Shown piece by piece: positions 54,500 to 64,000 of a DNA stretch of 64,000 nt. The notes beneath the pieces are model-generated. The model was not told where the DNA came from and made no database searches. It was given only the letters and a program-made list of their open reading frames with translations. The position numbers were made by a program, and so were the translations under genes. Position 1 is the first letter of the stretch. The number at the start of each line of letters is the position of its first letter. This stretch comes from Clostridium rectalis (GTDB taxonomy: Bacteria > Bacillota > Clostridia > Clostridiales > Clostridiaceae): positions 1 to 64,000 of the forward strand of contig NZ_UYZZ01000003.1 in NCBI RefSeq assembly GCF_900626095.1, given 5' to 3'.

Positions 54500-54507
54500 A
54501 TATTTAC

Positions 54508-55926
54508 TCAATTCTTAAATAAAGTTATTATAAACTTACTTCCTTTGTTTATATCACTATATAGATTTATTCTGCCCCCATGTTTTTCTATTATTGTTTT
54601 TGTTATTGCAAGACCTAATCCTGTGCCACCACTTCTAGAGTTTCTAGAAGAATCCACTCTTACAAAAGGATTAAATATATCGTGTTCTAATTCTTTTGGA
54701 ATTCCTATACCATTATCCTCTATTATAATTTCAACTATATCAAAAAATTCTTCTAAGGTAACTTTAATTTTAATCCCTTCTGAATTATACTTTATCCCAT
54801 TTATTATTAAATTACCAATAGCTCTATCCATACTCTTCTCATTAATCATTAAGAAAATACTTTTATCCGGAATATTGAATTCGTAGGAAAAATTTTTTTC
54901 ATCCATAAGAGGTATATATTCTGCTATTACTTCTCTTAAAAATTCGCATATATCAACCTTATAAAATTCCATATTAAAATTTACGCTTTCAAATTTTGAC
55001 AATTCAAATAGATCTGTGATTAAATCATTTATTCTTATACTGTTATTATCTATTATTGTAAGATATTTTGTAGTTTCGCAATCATTTAAATCCGTATTTT
55101 TTATAAGTAAATCTGAATAACCTCTAATGCTTGCTAAAGGGTTTTTTAAATCATGAGATATATCCATTATAAGTCTTCTTCTATTTTCCTCGGATTTTTC
55201 TTTTAAGGTTTTTTCCTCTTCAATTTTTTCAGCCATTAAATTAAAAGCGTCTCTTAACTCTCCAAATTCATTTCTGGATTTTAATTGAATTCTTGTAGAG
55301 TAATTTCCGTTTGTAATATTTTTTACACCTTTCATAAGCTTTTTTAATGGATTAGTTAAATTTCTAGATGTTATCCTTGCATAAACTACCATGCTGGCTA
55401 TAAATATTAAAAAATATAAAAATAATGATAATTGAATAAAAGTCCTAAGCTTCATCTTAGGTTTATTAATTATACTATTAAAATAATTATCATTAGGTAG
55501 ATACACTATCAAAGAAAAATCTTTTTTATCGTTATAAGCCACATTATACATGTATTTGTCATCATCAAAAGTACTCCCTCCAGAATCAATCATCATATTA
55601 TAAAATCTTTTTTTGGAATATTTTTTGCAATTGGTTCTTCTCATGCCTTTTGTATATATAATATTAAATTTATTATCTACTACTTCTACCCATCCTCTAA
55701 CTCTTTCTATTTCTTTAGTATCTATGTTTTTATAATCATCTCTTATTATATTTTCTGCTACTAACTTAGAATTCTCTTCACTCATAAGAGTATTAATAGG
55801 CAAATATGACGATAATCCAATTATTACCGCTGTAAGAAAAAATATAATGAAGATAACAAAAGTTATTACACTAGATGTTATATAGTTTCTTAAAAGAAGA
55901 TTTGATATTTTTTTATTATTTATCAT
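54508..55926 (-). CDS. Sensor histidine kinase
   Basis: A 472-residue membrane kinase. Segments at about 17-40 and 165-185 enclose an extracellular sensor with one notable cysteine-flanked part. HAMP is at about 190-240 and H258 (MDISHDLKNPLASIRGY) is the phosphorylated histidine. The ATPase domain has the N box NLIINGIKYN, G1 EDNGIGIPKE, F NPFVRVDSSR and G2 SGGTGLGLAITK. It is translated two bases after the response regulator, so they form a pair. The signal is unknown. Confidence 0.93.
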   Translation of the reverse strand: MINNKKISNLLLRNYITSSVITFVIFIIFFLTAVIIGLSSYLPINTLMSEENSKLVAENIIRDDYKNIDTKEIERVRGWVEVVDNKFNIIYTKGMRRTNCKKYSKKRFYNMMIDSGGSTFDDDKYMYNVAYNDKKDFSLIVYLPNDNYFNSIINKPKMKLRTFIQLSLFLYFLIFIASMVVYARITSRNLTNPLKKLMKGVKNITNGNYSTRIQLKSRNEFGELRDAFNLMAEKIEEEKTLKEKSEENRRRLIMDISHDLKNPLASIRGYSDLLIKNTDLNDCETTKYLTIIDNNSIRINDLITDLFELSKFESVNFNMEFYKVDICEFLREVIAEYIPLMDEKNFSYEFNIPDKSIFLMINEKSMDRAIGNLIINGIKYNSEGIKIKVTLEEFFDIVEIIIEDNGIGIPKELEHDIFNPFVRVDSSRNSRSGGTGLGLAITKTIIEKHGGRINLYSDINKGSKFIITLFKN

Positions 55927-55928
55927 AA

Positions 55929-56612
55929 TTAAAACTTCTCCAATTTATATCCTATTCCTCTTATGGTTTTTAAATATTTAGGCTCTTTTGGATTATCCTC
56001 TATTTTATCCCTTATATGACTTATATGTACCATTATAGTGTTATCATCTCCAAAATAAGGTTCACCCCAAACAGATTCATATATCTGTTTTTTAGTATGT
56101 ATTTTTCCTACGTTATCCATAAAAAGTTCTAAAATTTTATATTCTTTTGCATTCAGTTCTAATTTAATATCATTTTTGCAAATACTACAACTTTCTTTAT
56201 CTAATTTAATTTCACCATTTATTATAATATTTTTAGATATAGAATTAATATACTTATAAGTTCTTCGTAAAAGTGCCTGTACTCTAGCTATAAGTTCTAT
56301 TGGACTAAAAGGTTTTACTATATAATCATCTGCTCCTAATCCAAAGCCTAATATTTTATCAGTATCTTCAACCCTTGCAGTTAAAAAAATCACTGGAACT
56401 TCACTATTCTCCCTTATTTTTTTTAATACTTTAAACCCATCTATTCCTGGCATCATTACATCTAACATCACTAAGTCTATATTTTCATTTTGAAATATAG
56501 TTAAAGCTCTTATACCATCTTCTGCTTGGAAAACATTATATCCTTCCTTACTTAAATGCAATTCTACTAATTCTCTTATACCTTGTTCATCCTCTGCTAT
56601 TAAAATATTCAT
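55929..56612 (-). CDS. OmpR-family response regulator
   Basis: A 227-residue two-domain regulator. The receiver has E7/D8 (IAEDEQG), the phosphorylated D51 (VMLDVMMPG), T (IFLTARVED) and K (IVKPFSP). The DNA-binding winged helix has ELNAKEYKILELFMDN and VWGEPYFGDDNTIMVHISHI. Partner of the kinase just downstream. The ATG follows GGAGG. VanR/PhoP-like type. Confidence 0.94.
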   Translation of the reverse strand: MNILIAEDEQGIRELVELHLSKEGYNVFQAEDGIRALTIFQNENIDLVMLDVMMPGIDGFKVLKKIRENSEVPVIFLTARVEDTDKILGFGLGADDYIVKPFSPIELIARVQALLRRTYKYINSISKNIIINGEIKLDKESCSICKNDIKLELNAKEYKILELFMDNVGKIHTKKQIYESVWGEPYFGDDNTIMVHISHIRDKIEDNPKEPKYLKTIRGIGYKLEKF

Positions 56613-56827
56613 AAATTTTCTTCCTCCAGAAACTATTCATTGTTTTAATTATACCATTGTTTAATTATCTTATCAGCTTACATTGAAGGATAAAACATTT
56701 ATTTTTCTTGTCCTTTCCTATGGAAAATACAGAAAACCTAATAACCATTTTTTAAAATACATTTTTATGGGCATATTAACTTTTTATAATTTAAAAATAC
56801 ATTGCACATAGTATATGTAAATATGTG

Positions 56828-56861
56828 AAAAAAATAAGGTTATTAATAACCTTATTTTTTA
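56828..56861 (-). terminator. Terminator after mtnA
   Basis: AATAAGGTTAT (56833-56843) pairs with ATAACCTTATT (56846-56856), flanked by A and T tracts, overlapping the mtnA stop. Confidence 0.82.
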
Positions 56862-57904
56862 TTAAACATTTCTTCAATATTTTTTTTATAAGGAGGCCTT
56901 ATAATCCCTTTTTCTGTTATTATACCGGATATAAGATTATTTTCTGTAACATCAAAAGCTGGATTAAAAACTTTTATATTATCTGGTGCTACCTTTACAC
57001 CAAATAATTTTCTTACTTCTTCCTTACTTCTTTCTTCAATTGGAATATCTTTTCCCTCTTTTAACTTTAAATCAATTGTAGACAACGGTGCCGCTACATA
57101 TACAGGAATATTATGTTCTTTAGCTAATACAGCTAAAGAATAAGAACCTATTTTATTGGCAACATCTCCATTTGCTGTTATTCTATCCGCCCCAAATATC
57201 ACCATATCTATCATTTTAAGTTTCATAACATATCCAGCCATATTGTCCGTAATCAATGTAGCTGGAATTTCTTCTTTTAATAATTCCCAACATGTAAGTC
57301 TCGCCCCTTGAAGTAGTGGCCTAGTCTCATCAACATATACGTGTATATTCTTTCCACTATTATGAGCATATCTTACAACCCCTAATGCAGTTCCATAACC
57401 TGCCGTTGCTAACGCCCCTGCATTACAATGTGTTAAAATATTACAATTATCTAAAATTATATCATTTCCATACTTACCTATACTAAAGTTAGTTTCTATG
57501 TCTTCTTTAAAAATCAAATTAGCTTCTTTTAATAACTCCTCTTTAATTTTTTCTTTGGATAAATTTTTTATTTTATTTAATCTTTTATTCATTCTATTCA
57601 AAGACCAAAATAAATTTATAGCTGTAGGTCTTGTAGAAGATAGATAGTTTATTCCACTTTTTATATAATTTATACACTCTTCCTTTTTTAAATCATTTTC
57701 TATACAATGTATAGATGATAATACAACTCCATAGGCTGCAGCCACTCCTATTGCTGGTGCTCCTCTAACCCCTAAAGTTTTTATAGCTTCTCCTAATTCT
57801 GTGTAATTATTACATATTATGTATTCCTCTTTTTCAGGTAACTTTCTACAGTCTAATAATATAAGAACATCATCTTTCCACTGAATAGTTTTAACATTTT
57901 CCAT
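56852..57904 (-). CDS. mtnA: S-methyl-5-thioribose-1-phosphate isomerase
   Basis: A 350-residue eIF-2B-type isomerase of the methionine salvage pathway (5-methylthioribose-1-P to ribulose-1-P). Signatures are TLGVRGAPAIGVAAAYG, ILTHCNAGALATAGYGTALG with the catalytic cysteine, VDETRPLLQGARLTCWEL and FGADRITANGDVANKIGSY with the catalytic Asp. The start is ATG 57904 (MENVKTI) behind GGGAGGG; the frame to 57937 has no site. No other mtn gene is near. The small membrane protein gene ends 20 bases upstream. Confidence 0.94.
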   Translation of the reverse strand: MENVKTIQWKDDVLILLDCRKLPEKEEYIICNNYTELGEAIKTLGVRGAPAIGVAAAYGVVLSSIHCIENDLKKEECINYIKSGINYLSSTRPTAINLFWSLNRMNKRLNKIKNLSKEKIKEELLKEANLIFKEDIETNFSIGKYGNDIILDNCNILTHCNAGALATAGYGTALGVVRYAHNSGKNIHVYVDETRPLLQGARLTCWELLKEEIPATLITDNMAGYVMKLKMIDMVIFGADRITANGDVANKIGSYSLAVLAKEHNIPVYVAAPLSTIDLKLKEGKDIPIEERSKEEVRKLFGVKVAPDNIKVFNPAFDVTENNLISGIITEKGIIRPPYKKNIEEMFNKK

Positions 57905-57923
57905 ATCAACCCTCCCACATAAT

Positions 57924-58277
57924 TTAAATTTCATCATCTGTATACCAAATATCTTTTGTAAACCATAGTATAATTACAATAGTTATAGCATCTCTCATTA
58001 ATTGTTTTGTTGAAAAATTGGTAGCAATAGAAAAAAAACAATGAAGTATTTTAATAGTTAATATGCCATAAACTCCCCAAATTTTAGACTTCCATACTCC
58101 TATTAAACATATCATACCCAGTATTATCGCTCCAATATATATATATGCTATAGTTCCGAATTTAGTAAAAATATCACCATAAACACAAATTCCTATAACT
58201 ATAATACTAGCTATAAAAGTTAATATTATAAATATATTCAAGAAATAGTTTTTTACTCTTTTCAAGTTATTTTCCAT
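57924..58277 (-). CDS. Small membrane protein upstream of mtnA
   Basis: A 117-residue protein with three or four membrane segments (IFIILTFIASIIVIGICVYG, IAYIYIGAIILGMICLIGVW, YGILTIKILHCFF). Ends 20 bases before the mtnA start, so likely in one operon. Unrecognised; a DUF4064-like or similar small inner-membrane protein. The ATG follows AGGGGG. Confidence 0.7.
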   Translation of the reverse strand: MENNLKRVKNYFLNIFIILTFIASIIVIGICVYGDIFTKFGTIAYIYIGAIILGMICLIGVWKSKIWGVYGILTIKILHCFFSIATNFSTKQLMRDAITIVIILWFTKDIWYTDDEI

Positions 58278-58347
58278 AATGCTCCCCCTTTTATAGCATT
58301 ATAGCAGCGCAAACTTAATGTGTTCTTAAGTAAATCTTAAATAAGTT

Positions 58348-60063
58348 TTAATACAACTTTACTTTTTTAAATTTCTCTATAAGTTTAGTAGATGTGTCAT
58401 CTAATTTATTTATCATAATCTTTAAATCACTTATATTATCAGATTCAACTTGTATAGATGAAGCTATTTCTTCTGCTGTATTATTATTTTCTTCAGAAAT
58501 AATAGCTAAATTCTCAATTTGTCCAGTTATCATACTTATATTCGATGTCATTTCTTCTGTAGATGCTGAAACTTCCTCAATTTTACCTGAAACGTTATTT
58601 ATAGACTTCACTATATCATTAAATTTTAAAGTAACACTCTCTACAAACTCCTCTTGTTTATATGTTTTGTTTGAAACTCCTTCCATTGATATTGATGCAT
58701 CCTCTATCCCTTCTCGTACTTGTTTAATTAGAGAAAATATCTCCTCTGCAGATTTAGCAGATTCCTCTGCAAGCTTTCTAACCTCCTCTGCTACAACAGC
58801 AAATCCTTTCCCATGTTCTCCCGCTCTTGCTGCTTCTATTGAAGCATTTAAAGCTAATAAGTTAGTTTGGGACGCTATAGATCCTATTGCATCAGCTATA
58901 CCATTTATTTGTTCAGACTTATCCCCTAAATTTTTTACTAACTCTGATGTTGTATTTACTACCTTAGAAATTTCATTAGAATGCTTTTTAAGGTTTTCCA
59001 TAACCTCACTTCCATCTAATGCATTATTACTTGTATTTAAAGCCTGTTCCGTTACCATCTGTGAATTTTTAGCTATCTGATTTATTGCACAATTTATTTG
59101 AACTACACCATTAGATGTCTCAGAAAGTCCATTAGTTTGATTTTCTATTCTTTCTGACATATTTTTAATAGATATGTTCATACCATTAAAATCCTCTATA
59201 GCCTTTATAAAAGACTCAGTAAAATTTTTGCTTATGCTATTTAATTGTATAGATATATTATTAAATTGTTTTAACATATTTTGAATAGTATTTAGCATTT
59301 CATTAGTATAAAATGCCAGCTCTCCTATCTCATCATAACTTGATACCTCTATCCTCTTTGTTAAATCCCCCTCTAAATTGGCCATATCTTTCATTTTGTC
59401 TACTAAAATAGTTATAGATTTAGTTTGTCTCCTTGTAATTCCTCCTACAATTGCCCTTAAAATTATTAAACTTATTACCATAAATGCTGCTAATAATCCT
59501 AGTATAGTATATTGAATTTTTCTAATAACATTTAAATTAAAATCTAATCCTAATAATATATTTATACCTTTATCTCCCTTCATAGGGATAAGTATCTTAA
59601 GTATTTTAGAACTTTTACTATCTATAACTATATTATTTGTGTTAACTGCCTCTTGTATATCACCTTTGCCATTTTCTATATTATAAACATCTCCACATTT
59701 AAAAGAATTTTCTTGGGACTTATCTATTATGTATGTCCATTTACCTTTCTCAAACTCATTAATAACATAAATTCTATTAAATACATCGCCACCTCTGTTT
59801 GTTAAATAAATCAATGCTTTATCTACTTTTTGATATATATCACTATTCTCTTTTTCAGATATTAATGAACTTATATCCTGTCCTTCTAATTCATACGATA
59901 TTATATTACTAAACATAGGTCCTGTTTTTAAAACTAAACTCTTAGTAACTGCTCTAATGGAAAAATATGCTCCTATAGCAATAATCAAAAATATAGAAAT
60001 TATTAACCCCATTATTTTACGTGTCCACTGTTTTTTTAAAGATGATTTTTTACTGTAAGCCAT
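58348..60063 (-). CDS. Methyl-accepting chemotaxis protein with single CACHE-type sensor
   Basis: A 571-residue receptor: first membrane segment at about 17-37 ([18 protein letters not shown]), an extracellular sensor (40-180; [39 protein letters not shown]) resembling CACHE, second membrane segment at about 185-207, HAMP, then the signalling region [20 protein letters not shown]. The hairpin contains ASIEAARA where most have AAIEAARA. Ligand unknown. A ribosome site AAGGAAGGA lies rather far (about 14 bases) upstream. Confidence 0.92.
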   Translation of the reverse strand: MAYSKKSSLKKQWTRKIMGLIISIFLIIAIGAYFSIRAVTKSLVLKTGPMFSNIISYELEGQDISSLISEKENSDIYQKVDKALIYLTNRGGDVFNRIYVINEFEKGKWTYIIDKSQENSFKCGDVYNIENGKGDIQEAVNTNNIVIDSKSSKILKILIPMKGDKGINILLGLDFNLNVIRKIQYTILGLLAAFMVISLIILRAIVGGITRRQTKSITILVDKMKDMANLEGDLTKRIEVSSYDEIGELAFYTNEMLNTIQNMLKQFNNISIQLNSISKNFTESFIKAIEDFNGMNISIKNMSERIENQTNGLSETSNGVVQINCAINQIAKNSQMVTEQALNTSNNALDGSEVMENLKKHSNEISKVVNTTSELVKNLGDKSEQINGIADAIGSIASQTNLLALNASIEAARAGEHGKGFAVVAEEVRKLAEESAKSAEEIFSLIKQVREGIEDASISMEGVSNKTYKQEEFVESVTLKFNDIVKSINNVSGKIEEVSASTEEMTSNISMITGQIENLAIISEENNNTAEEIASSIQVESDNISDLKIMINKLDDTSTKLIEKFKKVKLY

Positions 60064-60213
60064 AGTATTAATTTCAATCCTTCCTTTCCAATCTAATTTT
60101 TTAATGCGAATATATGCTACTTCTAATTAATTACATTAAAACCATTTATATATTATTATAACAGATTTTTTTATTAACTATATAAGTTTTAAAAAAATTC
60201 ATACTTATTTGCT

Positions 60214-60241
60214 AAAAAAAACCTCTGAACTCTCAGAGGTT
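60214..60241 (-). terminator. Terminator after the YhgE/Pip gene
   Basis: AACCTCTGA (60220-60228) pairs with TCAGAGGTT (60233-60241); the minus strand continues with TTTTTTT. Confidence 0.8.
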
Positions 60242-60252
60242 AAAATTTGTAA

Positions 60253-62406
60253 TTATTCTTCTACCAATCCGCTGTCCTTAAATTTTCTTACGAATTTTTC
60301 ATTCATTTTATTAAACCTTTTCTTTAGTAAAAGTGCTATCAAAATAGATAAAAAGAAATAAACCAAAAGCATACAACTATTAAATATTAATAATTCAGGA
60401 ACTATTCCTCCTACAGCTTCTCGCATAGTTCCTATAGCATAAGTGAAAGGTAAAAATGGATTTATAATTTGGAAAAACCTAGGAGTTACCTCTATTGGAA
60501 ACGTCCCACCTGAAGCAGATATCTGAAGTACTAATAAAATAACTGCTAATGCTTTGCCAACATTACCAAACACAGACACTAAGGTATACACTATCATTGA
60601 AAAAACTATACTTATAAATATAGAATATAATATAAAAACACCTTTATGAGCCGCATATATTTTTAATATAAAAATATCCCCCATACTTACTATAATTGCT
60701 TGAAATATAGCAATAGTCATAAATGTAAGGTACCTTCCAAAATAAACCTGATACAATTTAGTATTTTCTACATTATGTAGATTAACAGATAAAATTGAAA
60801 CTAAAATCAATGCTCCAACCCATAAAGATAAAGTAGTAAAAAATGGAGACATACTTGAACCATAATTAGGAATAGGAAACATTCTATTTTCTTTTATATT
60901 TACTGGATTTGCTAAAAACTCGCTTTCTCTTCCTGCGTCATTTTTAAGAATCTTTATAATTTCATTTAGCTGTTTATTATCATTTAATGTCTTAACTTTA
61001 TCTGCTATAGAACCTATGGACTTTTCTATTTTAGGTAAACTCTTTTTGATTAATTGTATATCTTCTTTCCCCTTTATAGTCCCTTTGTAAGCCTTATTCA
61101 ATAATTCTTTGATCTTTGGTAAGTCCTTATTTGCATCGTCTAAAATTTTTGTAATATTTCCTGCTAAAATTACTATTTCATTAGTAACACTATTGATAGC
61201 TGGTGCAATTTTACTATCAAAATTTTCTATTATGTTATCTAAAATTGTAGTAGCTTCCTCGGCTCTTTTCATTAATTCATTTAATAAATCTATAGAAGGT
61301 TTTTCCCCTTTATCAATAGATTGTAAAATTAAGTTTATTAACTGCATTTCTCTACTTAGCTTGTCGTTAACCTTCGTCATTTTATCTACTAAATTTGATA
61401 TTAATTTATTGTTTGAATTTTTATCAAAAGATTTTAAAAATCTTTTAATGTTATCAATTTTATCAGAAGCATTGTTTAATCTGTCATTAGCCTTTATTAA
61501 TAATTCCCTAGCCCTTATAGTATTTGTTCCTATAATATTTACAGATTGCGATATTATACTTTCAGTTGATGAAATTATCTCCCTTATAATAATCATATCT
61601 TCTTTAATATAGGGTACAGATTTTTGTATACCTTCAGTAGCTTTTAATAAAAATTCCTTCCCACTTTTACATATGTTAGATCCTTTATTTATAGTATCCT
61701 CTATAAGTGGCATATCTTTATTTACCTTTTTTATAAAACTTTCCAAGGTAATTGCTCCATTATAAAGTTCATCTATAGACTTATTTATCTCAGGTATTTT
61801 ATTATTTATATACAATATAATATTAATTAATTCTTTTATTTTAGGTTTTTCTTCTTCAATCTGAATTCCTAATTTATTGAAAATATCAAATATAACATTG
61901 TTTACTGTTTTAACAAAATTTTTGCTTATTTCATTTTGAATGCTGGTTACTCCTTTTTCTGTTATCTTAGGTGCTACTGCATTTCTCTTTTCATTAACAG
62001 AATATATTATATCTGGTTTTTCTATTTTCTCTCTTACAATGGATAAAAGCTTATATGAAAATTCTTCAGTTATAGTAATGCTAGCATAATATTTACCGTA
62101 CTTTACCCCATTTTTCGCATCCTCTTCATCAACGAAAACCCATCCTATATTTTTATTTTCATTTAAGCTTTTTACAAGCTCTTCTCCAACATTTACAGAA
62201 ATATCTTTGTAAGAACTACCTTTATCCTTATTTACAATAGCAACTTTTATTCCCCTTGTATTTCCATAAGGGTCCCAAGAAGACCTTATATTAAACCATG
62301 CATACAATGACGGTAAAATAATAAGTCCTAAAACTATCACTGTTGCAACCCAATTAGATAATATATTTAATATATCCCTTTTATAAATGCAAAAAATATT
62401 TTTCAT
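60253..62406 (-). CDS. YhgE/Pip family membrane protein
   Basis: A 717-residue protein with one N-terminal membrane segment (WVATVIVLGLIILPSLYAW), a large extracellular region of coiled helices (about 40-520) and five C-terminal membrane segments in the last 190 residues. The signature WDPYGNTRGIKVAIVNKDKG follows the first helix, as in phage-infection-protein (Pip) homologues, which are related to ABC-2 permeases. Function in clostridia is unknown; homologues are phage receptors or are linked to T7-secretion-type systems. The ATG follows GAAGGT. Single gene. Confidence 0.9.
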   Translation of the reverse strand: MKNIFCIYKRDILNILSNWVATVIVLGLIILPSLYAWFNIRSSWDPYGNTRGIKVAIVNKDKGSSYKDISVNVGEELVKSLNENKNIGWVFVDEEDAKNGVKYGKYYASITITEEFSYKLLSIVREKIEKPDIIYSVNEKRNAVAPKITEKGVTSIQNEISKNFVKTVNNVIFDIFNKLGIQIEEEKPKIKELINIILYINNKIPEINKSIDELYNGAITLESFIKKVNKDMPLIEDTINKGSNICKSGKEFLLKATEGIQKSVPYIKEDMIIIREIISSTESIISQSVNIIGTNTIRARELLIKANDRLNNASDKIDNIKRFLKSFDKNSNNKLISNLVDKMTKVNDKLSREMQLINLILQSIDKGEKPSIDLLNELMKRAEEATTILDNIIENFDSKIAPAINSVTNEIVILAGNITKILDDANKDLPKIKELLNKAYKGTIKGKEDIQLIKKSLPKIEKSIGSIADKVKTLNDNKQLNEIIKILKNDAGRESEFLANPVNIKENRMFPIPNYGSSMSPFFTTLSLWVGALILVSILSVNLHNVENTKLYQVYFGRYLTFMTIAIFQAIIVSMGDIFILKIYAAHKGVFILYSIFISIVFSMIVYTLVSVFGNVGKALAVILLVLQISASGGTFPIEVTPRFFQIINPFLPFTYAIGTMREAVGGIVPELLIFNSCMLLVYFFLSILIALLLKKRFNKMNEKFVRKFKDSGLVEE

Positions 62407-62474
62407 ATACCTTCAGCCTTTCTAAAACTATTTATACATATTTATTATCTTTAATGAAGGCCAAAATAATACAT

Positions 62475-62508
62475 AAAAAGCAGGTTAATTAATTTTAACC
62501 TGCTTTTT
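62475..62508 (-). terminator. Terminator after the 2-hydroxyacid dehydrogenase
   Basis: AAAAAGCAGGTTAA (62475-62488) pairs perfectly with TTAACCTGCTTTTT (62495-62508); works in both directions. Confidence 0.83.
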
Positions 62509-62517
62509 ATTCTGCTT

Positions 62518-63474
62518 TTACTTGCTTATTAAATTCTGGGGATTTCCCTCTTTCCATTTAGCTATATTTTCAATTACTATATGAGCCCTTCTTACCATGG
62601 CCTCTTTTGTAGCAAAACCAATATGAGGTGTAACCACTACACTTGGAACATTTAATAAATCATATTCTCTTTCAAGTGGTGGTTCATTATCAAATACGTC
62701 TATTCCAGCTCCTGCAATACGTCCCTCTTTTAAAGCCTTTGCTAAAGCTTTATTATCTATAATGGATCCTCTAGCCGTATTTATAATTACAGCACTCCTT
62801 TTCATTAATCCTATCTTTTCTTTATTGATTAAATATTTTGTTTCATCTGTTAAAGGTACATGAACTGATACTATATCACTTTCTTTTAATAACTTATCTA
62901 ATGAAACATATTTTATTCCCATATCTCCAATTTCAGATTTTTTACTTCTACTATATGCAATAACTTTGCATCCAAATACTTGTGCAATTTCTGCTACTTT
63001 AATGCCAATAGCTCCTGTTCCTATAATACCTAATGTCTTTCCTAATATTTCAGTTTGTCCATATCCACATTTTGTTTTTCCTTCTCTTGTAATCTTGTCT
63101 AATGGTACTATATTTCTAAACACAGAAAGCATTAAACCATATGTAAGTTCTGCCACAGATGATGTACTATAACCAGCTGCATTACAAACAACAATATTTT
63201 TTTCTAAGCAAGCATTTATATCTACATGATCTACTCCTGTAAAAGCAACAGATATCATCTTAAGGTTTTCTGCGGATTTTATAACTTCTCCTTTTAAAGG
63301 CATATTAGCAATTATTAATACATCTGCGCCCATTACTCTTTCTTTTAAAATATCTGTGTCCTCAATTCTATCTTTATAAACTACTAATTCATTGCCATCC
63401 TTAATAATTGGCGACGCAATTTTTCTTATATCCTCTTCCGATATTCCAAGAGGTTCAAGTACCACTATTTTCAT
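62518..63474 (-). CDS. D-isomer-specific 2-hydroxyacid dehydrogenase
   Basis: A 318-residue NAD-dependent enzyme that interconverts a 2-keto acid and the D-2-hydroxyacid. The Rossmann motif is TLGIIGTGAIGIKVAEIA, the catalytic arginine is in NTARGSIIDN, glutamate in FDNEPPLERE and histidine in VTPHIGFATKEA. It resembles glycerate/hydroxypyruvate and phosphoglycerate-type members without an ACT domain. Substrate unknown. The ATG follows AAGGAGG. Confidence 0.9.
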   Translation of the reverse strand: MKIVVLEPLGISEEDIRKIASPIIKDGNELVVYKDRIEDTDILKERVMGADVLIIANMPLKGEVIKSAENLKMISVAFTGVDHVDINACLEKNIVVCNAAGYSTSSVAELTYGLMLSVFRNIVPLDKITREGKTKCGYGQTEILGKTLGIIGTGAIGIKVAEIAQVFGCKVIAYSRSKKSEIGDMGIKYVSLDKLLKESDIVSVHVPLTDETKYLINKEKIGLMKRSAVIINTARGSIIDNKALAKALKEGRIAGAGIDVFDNEPPLEREYDLLNVPSVVVTPHIGFATKEAMVRRAHIVIENIAKWKEGNPQNLISK

Positions 63475-63548
63475 TATAAATTCCTCCTTAAAAAGTATTT
63501 ACGCTTATAATGTTATAACTTATCTATACATACTGCAACATTTAATAT

Positions 63549-63782
63549 TTATATAAATACATCATAGCCTATAGACTTCACTGCCTCTATTAATATATTA
63601 ACAGGTATATCAAATCCTTCCTTTAAAACCACAACCGCACTTTTCCTAATGTAACTTACCTTAGCTTTTTTAACTCCTTCTATACTAGTTATCGCTTTTT
63701 TTACAGTTAACTCACAATGTGGGCACATCATACCTTTAACCTTTAGCTTTATCTCCTTCTCGTTATTCTTCTTAAAAAACAT
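63549..63782 (-). CDS. Small heavy-metal-associated (HMA) domain protein
   Basis: A 77-residue HMA domain with GMMCPHCELTVKKAI (CxxC) and a charged 10-residue N-terminal extension (MFFKKNNEKEIK). It looks like a copper chaperone but is separate from the copper operon and sits behind a near-consensus Fur box, which suggests control by iron. It may act with the membrane protein whose gene ends 98 bases upstream. The ATG follows GGGGGTGA. Confidence 0.85.
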   Translation of the reverse strand: MFFKKNNEKEIKLKVKGMMCPHCELTVKKAITSIEGVKKAKVSYIRKSAVVVLKEGFDIPVNILIEAVKSIGYDVFI

Positions 63783-63796
63783 AAAATCACCCCCAG

Positions 63797-63831
63797 TTAA
63801 ATATGATAATGAATATCATTATCATATTTAA
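63797..63831 (-). promoter_or_regulatory. Fur-box-like palindrome upstream of the HMA gene
   Basis: GATAATGAATATCATTATC (63805-63823) matches the Fur consensus at 17 of 19 positions. It is part of a longer perfect inverted repeat with 16-base arms (TTAAATATGATAATGA) and a 3-base centre. It precedes the HMA start by about 20 bases. Confidence 0.75.
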
Positions 63832-63880
63832 GTTTATCAGTCTTTTTGATTTTGGTAAAGGGTATCCAATAAAATACTTT

Positions 63881-64000
63881 TTAATTGTCATAATTAGTTA
63901 CTATTCCACTTTTATTCATAATAGGTTTTATTACTGATGATAGCGGAATGGTTATAGCCACTCCTAATGTTGTTGTTACTAAAGAAGATACCATCTTTAG
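63881..64000 (-). CDS. C-terminal end of a membrane protein cut by the right edge
   Basis: The last 39 residues of a protein that continues beyond the window. The hydrophobic segment VSSLVTTTLGVAITIPLSS is followed by a polar tail ending NKSGIVTNYDN. Too short to identify. Same strand and upstream of the Fur-box/HMA gene, so a metal-transport partner is possible but unproven. Confidence 0.5.
   Translation of the reverse strand, partial: LKMVSSLVTTTLGVAITIPLSSVIKPIMNKSGIVTNYDN

Overview
The window is 64 kb of very AT-rich DNA with strong AGGAGG-type ribosome sites, frequent TTG/GTG starts and dense hairpin terminators. It carries collagen-like spore-surface proteins, a lysine 2,3-aminomutase, ECF vitamin transporters, three chemotaxis receptors and DegV lipid-binding proteins. 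Together these point to the chromosome of an endospore-forming Clostridium; a proteolytic C. botulinum / C. sporogenes-like species is my inference, not proven here. I see no rRNA or tRNA gene, insertion sequence, prophage or CRISPR array.

Layout. 1-5.6 kb: a cluster of four collagen-like (GXY-repeat) exosporium-type proteins. Three share a cysteine-rich N-terminal leader; the fourth has a different globular head at each end of a rod of about 144 triplets. 5.7-13.6 kb: single genes (TetR regulator divergent from DegV, a chloramphenicol acetyltransferase homologue, glycerol-dehydrogenase-like enzyme divergent from a LuxR-type regulator, a penicillin V acylase-like hydrolase, PAP2 phosphatase). 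13.7-17.9 kb: a BusR-like regulator (GntR helix-turn-helix plus RCK_C), an AlaDH/PNT-like oxidoreductase and, divergently, a NodB-like protein with lysine 2,3-aminomutase. The two transcription units face each other across a perfectly palindromic double promoter. 17.9-25 kb: two TspO proteins, a chemotaxis receptor whose full frame needs an ATT start, homoserine dehydrogenase, and a DegV-PadR operon with a palindromic operator. 25-30.8 kb: S41 protease, a YtrA-type GntR/ABC exporter operon, Fe/Mn superoxide dismutase and a GDSL hydrolase. 31-35.4 kb: an ECF S-component paired with a P1-family (DmpA-like) peptidase, ribosomal protein bL25, aldehyde dehydrogenase. 35-41 kb: Na/Pi transporter and the csoR-copA-copZ copper operon. 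41-51 kb: antiporter, TcdA, an extra primary-type sigma factor without region 1.1, a radical SAM protein, cell-wall enzymes (NodB deacetylase, L,D-transpeptidase) and a second receptor. 51-58 kb: birA and bioY convergent, with a textbook BirA box, a cysteine-rich CnaB-like protein, a two-component system and mtnA. 58-64 kb: third receptor, YhgE/Pip protein, 2-hydroxyacid dehydrogenase and a small heavy-metal-associated protein behind a near-consensus Fur box; a membrane-protein C-terminus runs off the right edge.

Most genes are monocistronic or in short operons, and many convergent pairs share one bidirectional terminator, so local regulation is unusually readable. Several clear operator candidates sit next to the regulator likely to bind them. 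The strongest leads for unfamiliar biology are the double-headed collagen protein with its family, the regulator and palindromic promoter around lysine 2,3-aminomutase, the ECF S-component/P1-peptidase pair, the non-canonical start of the first receptor, the extra sigma factor and the iron-type operator in front of a copper-chaperone-like domain. Start sites were reassigned wherever a ribosome site favours an internal codon.
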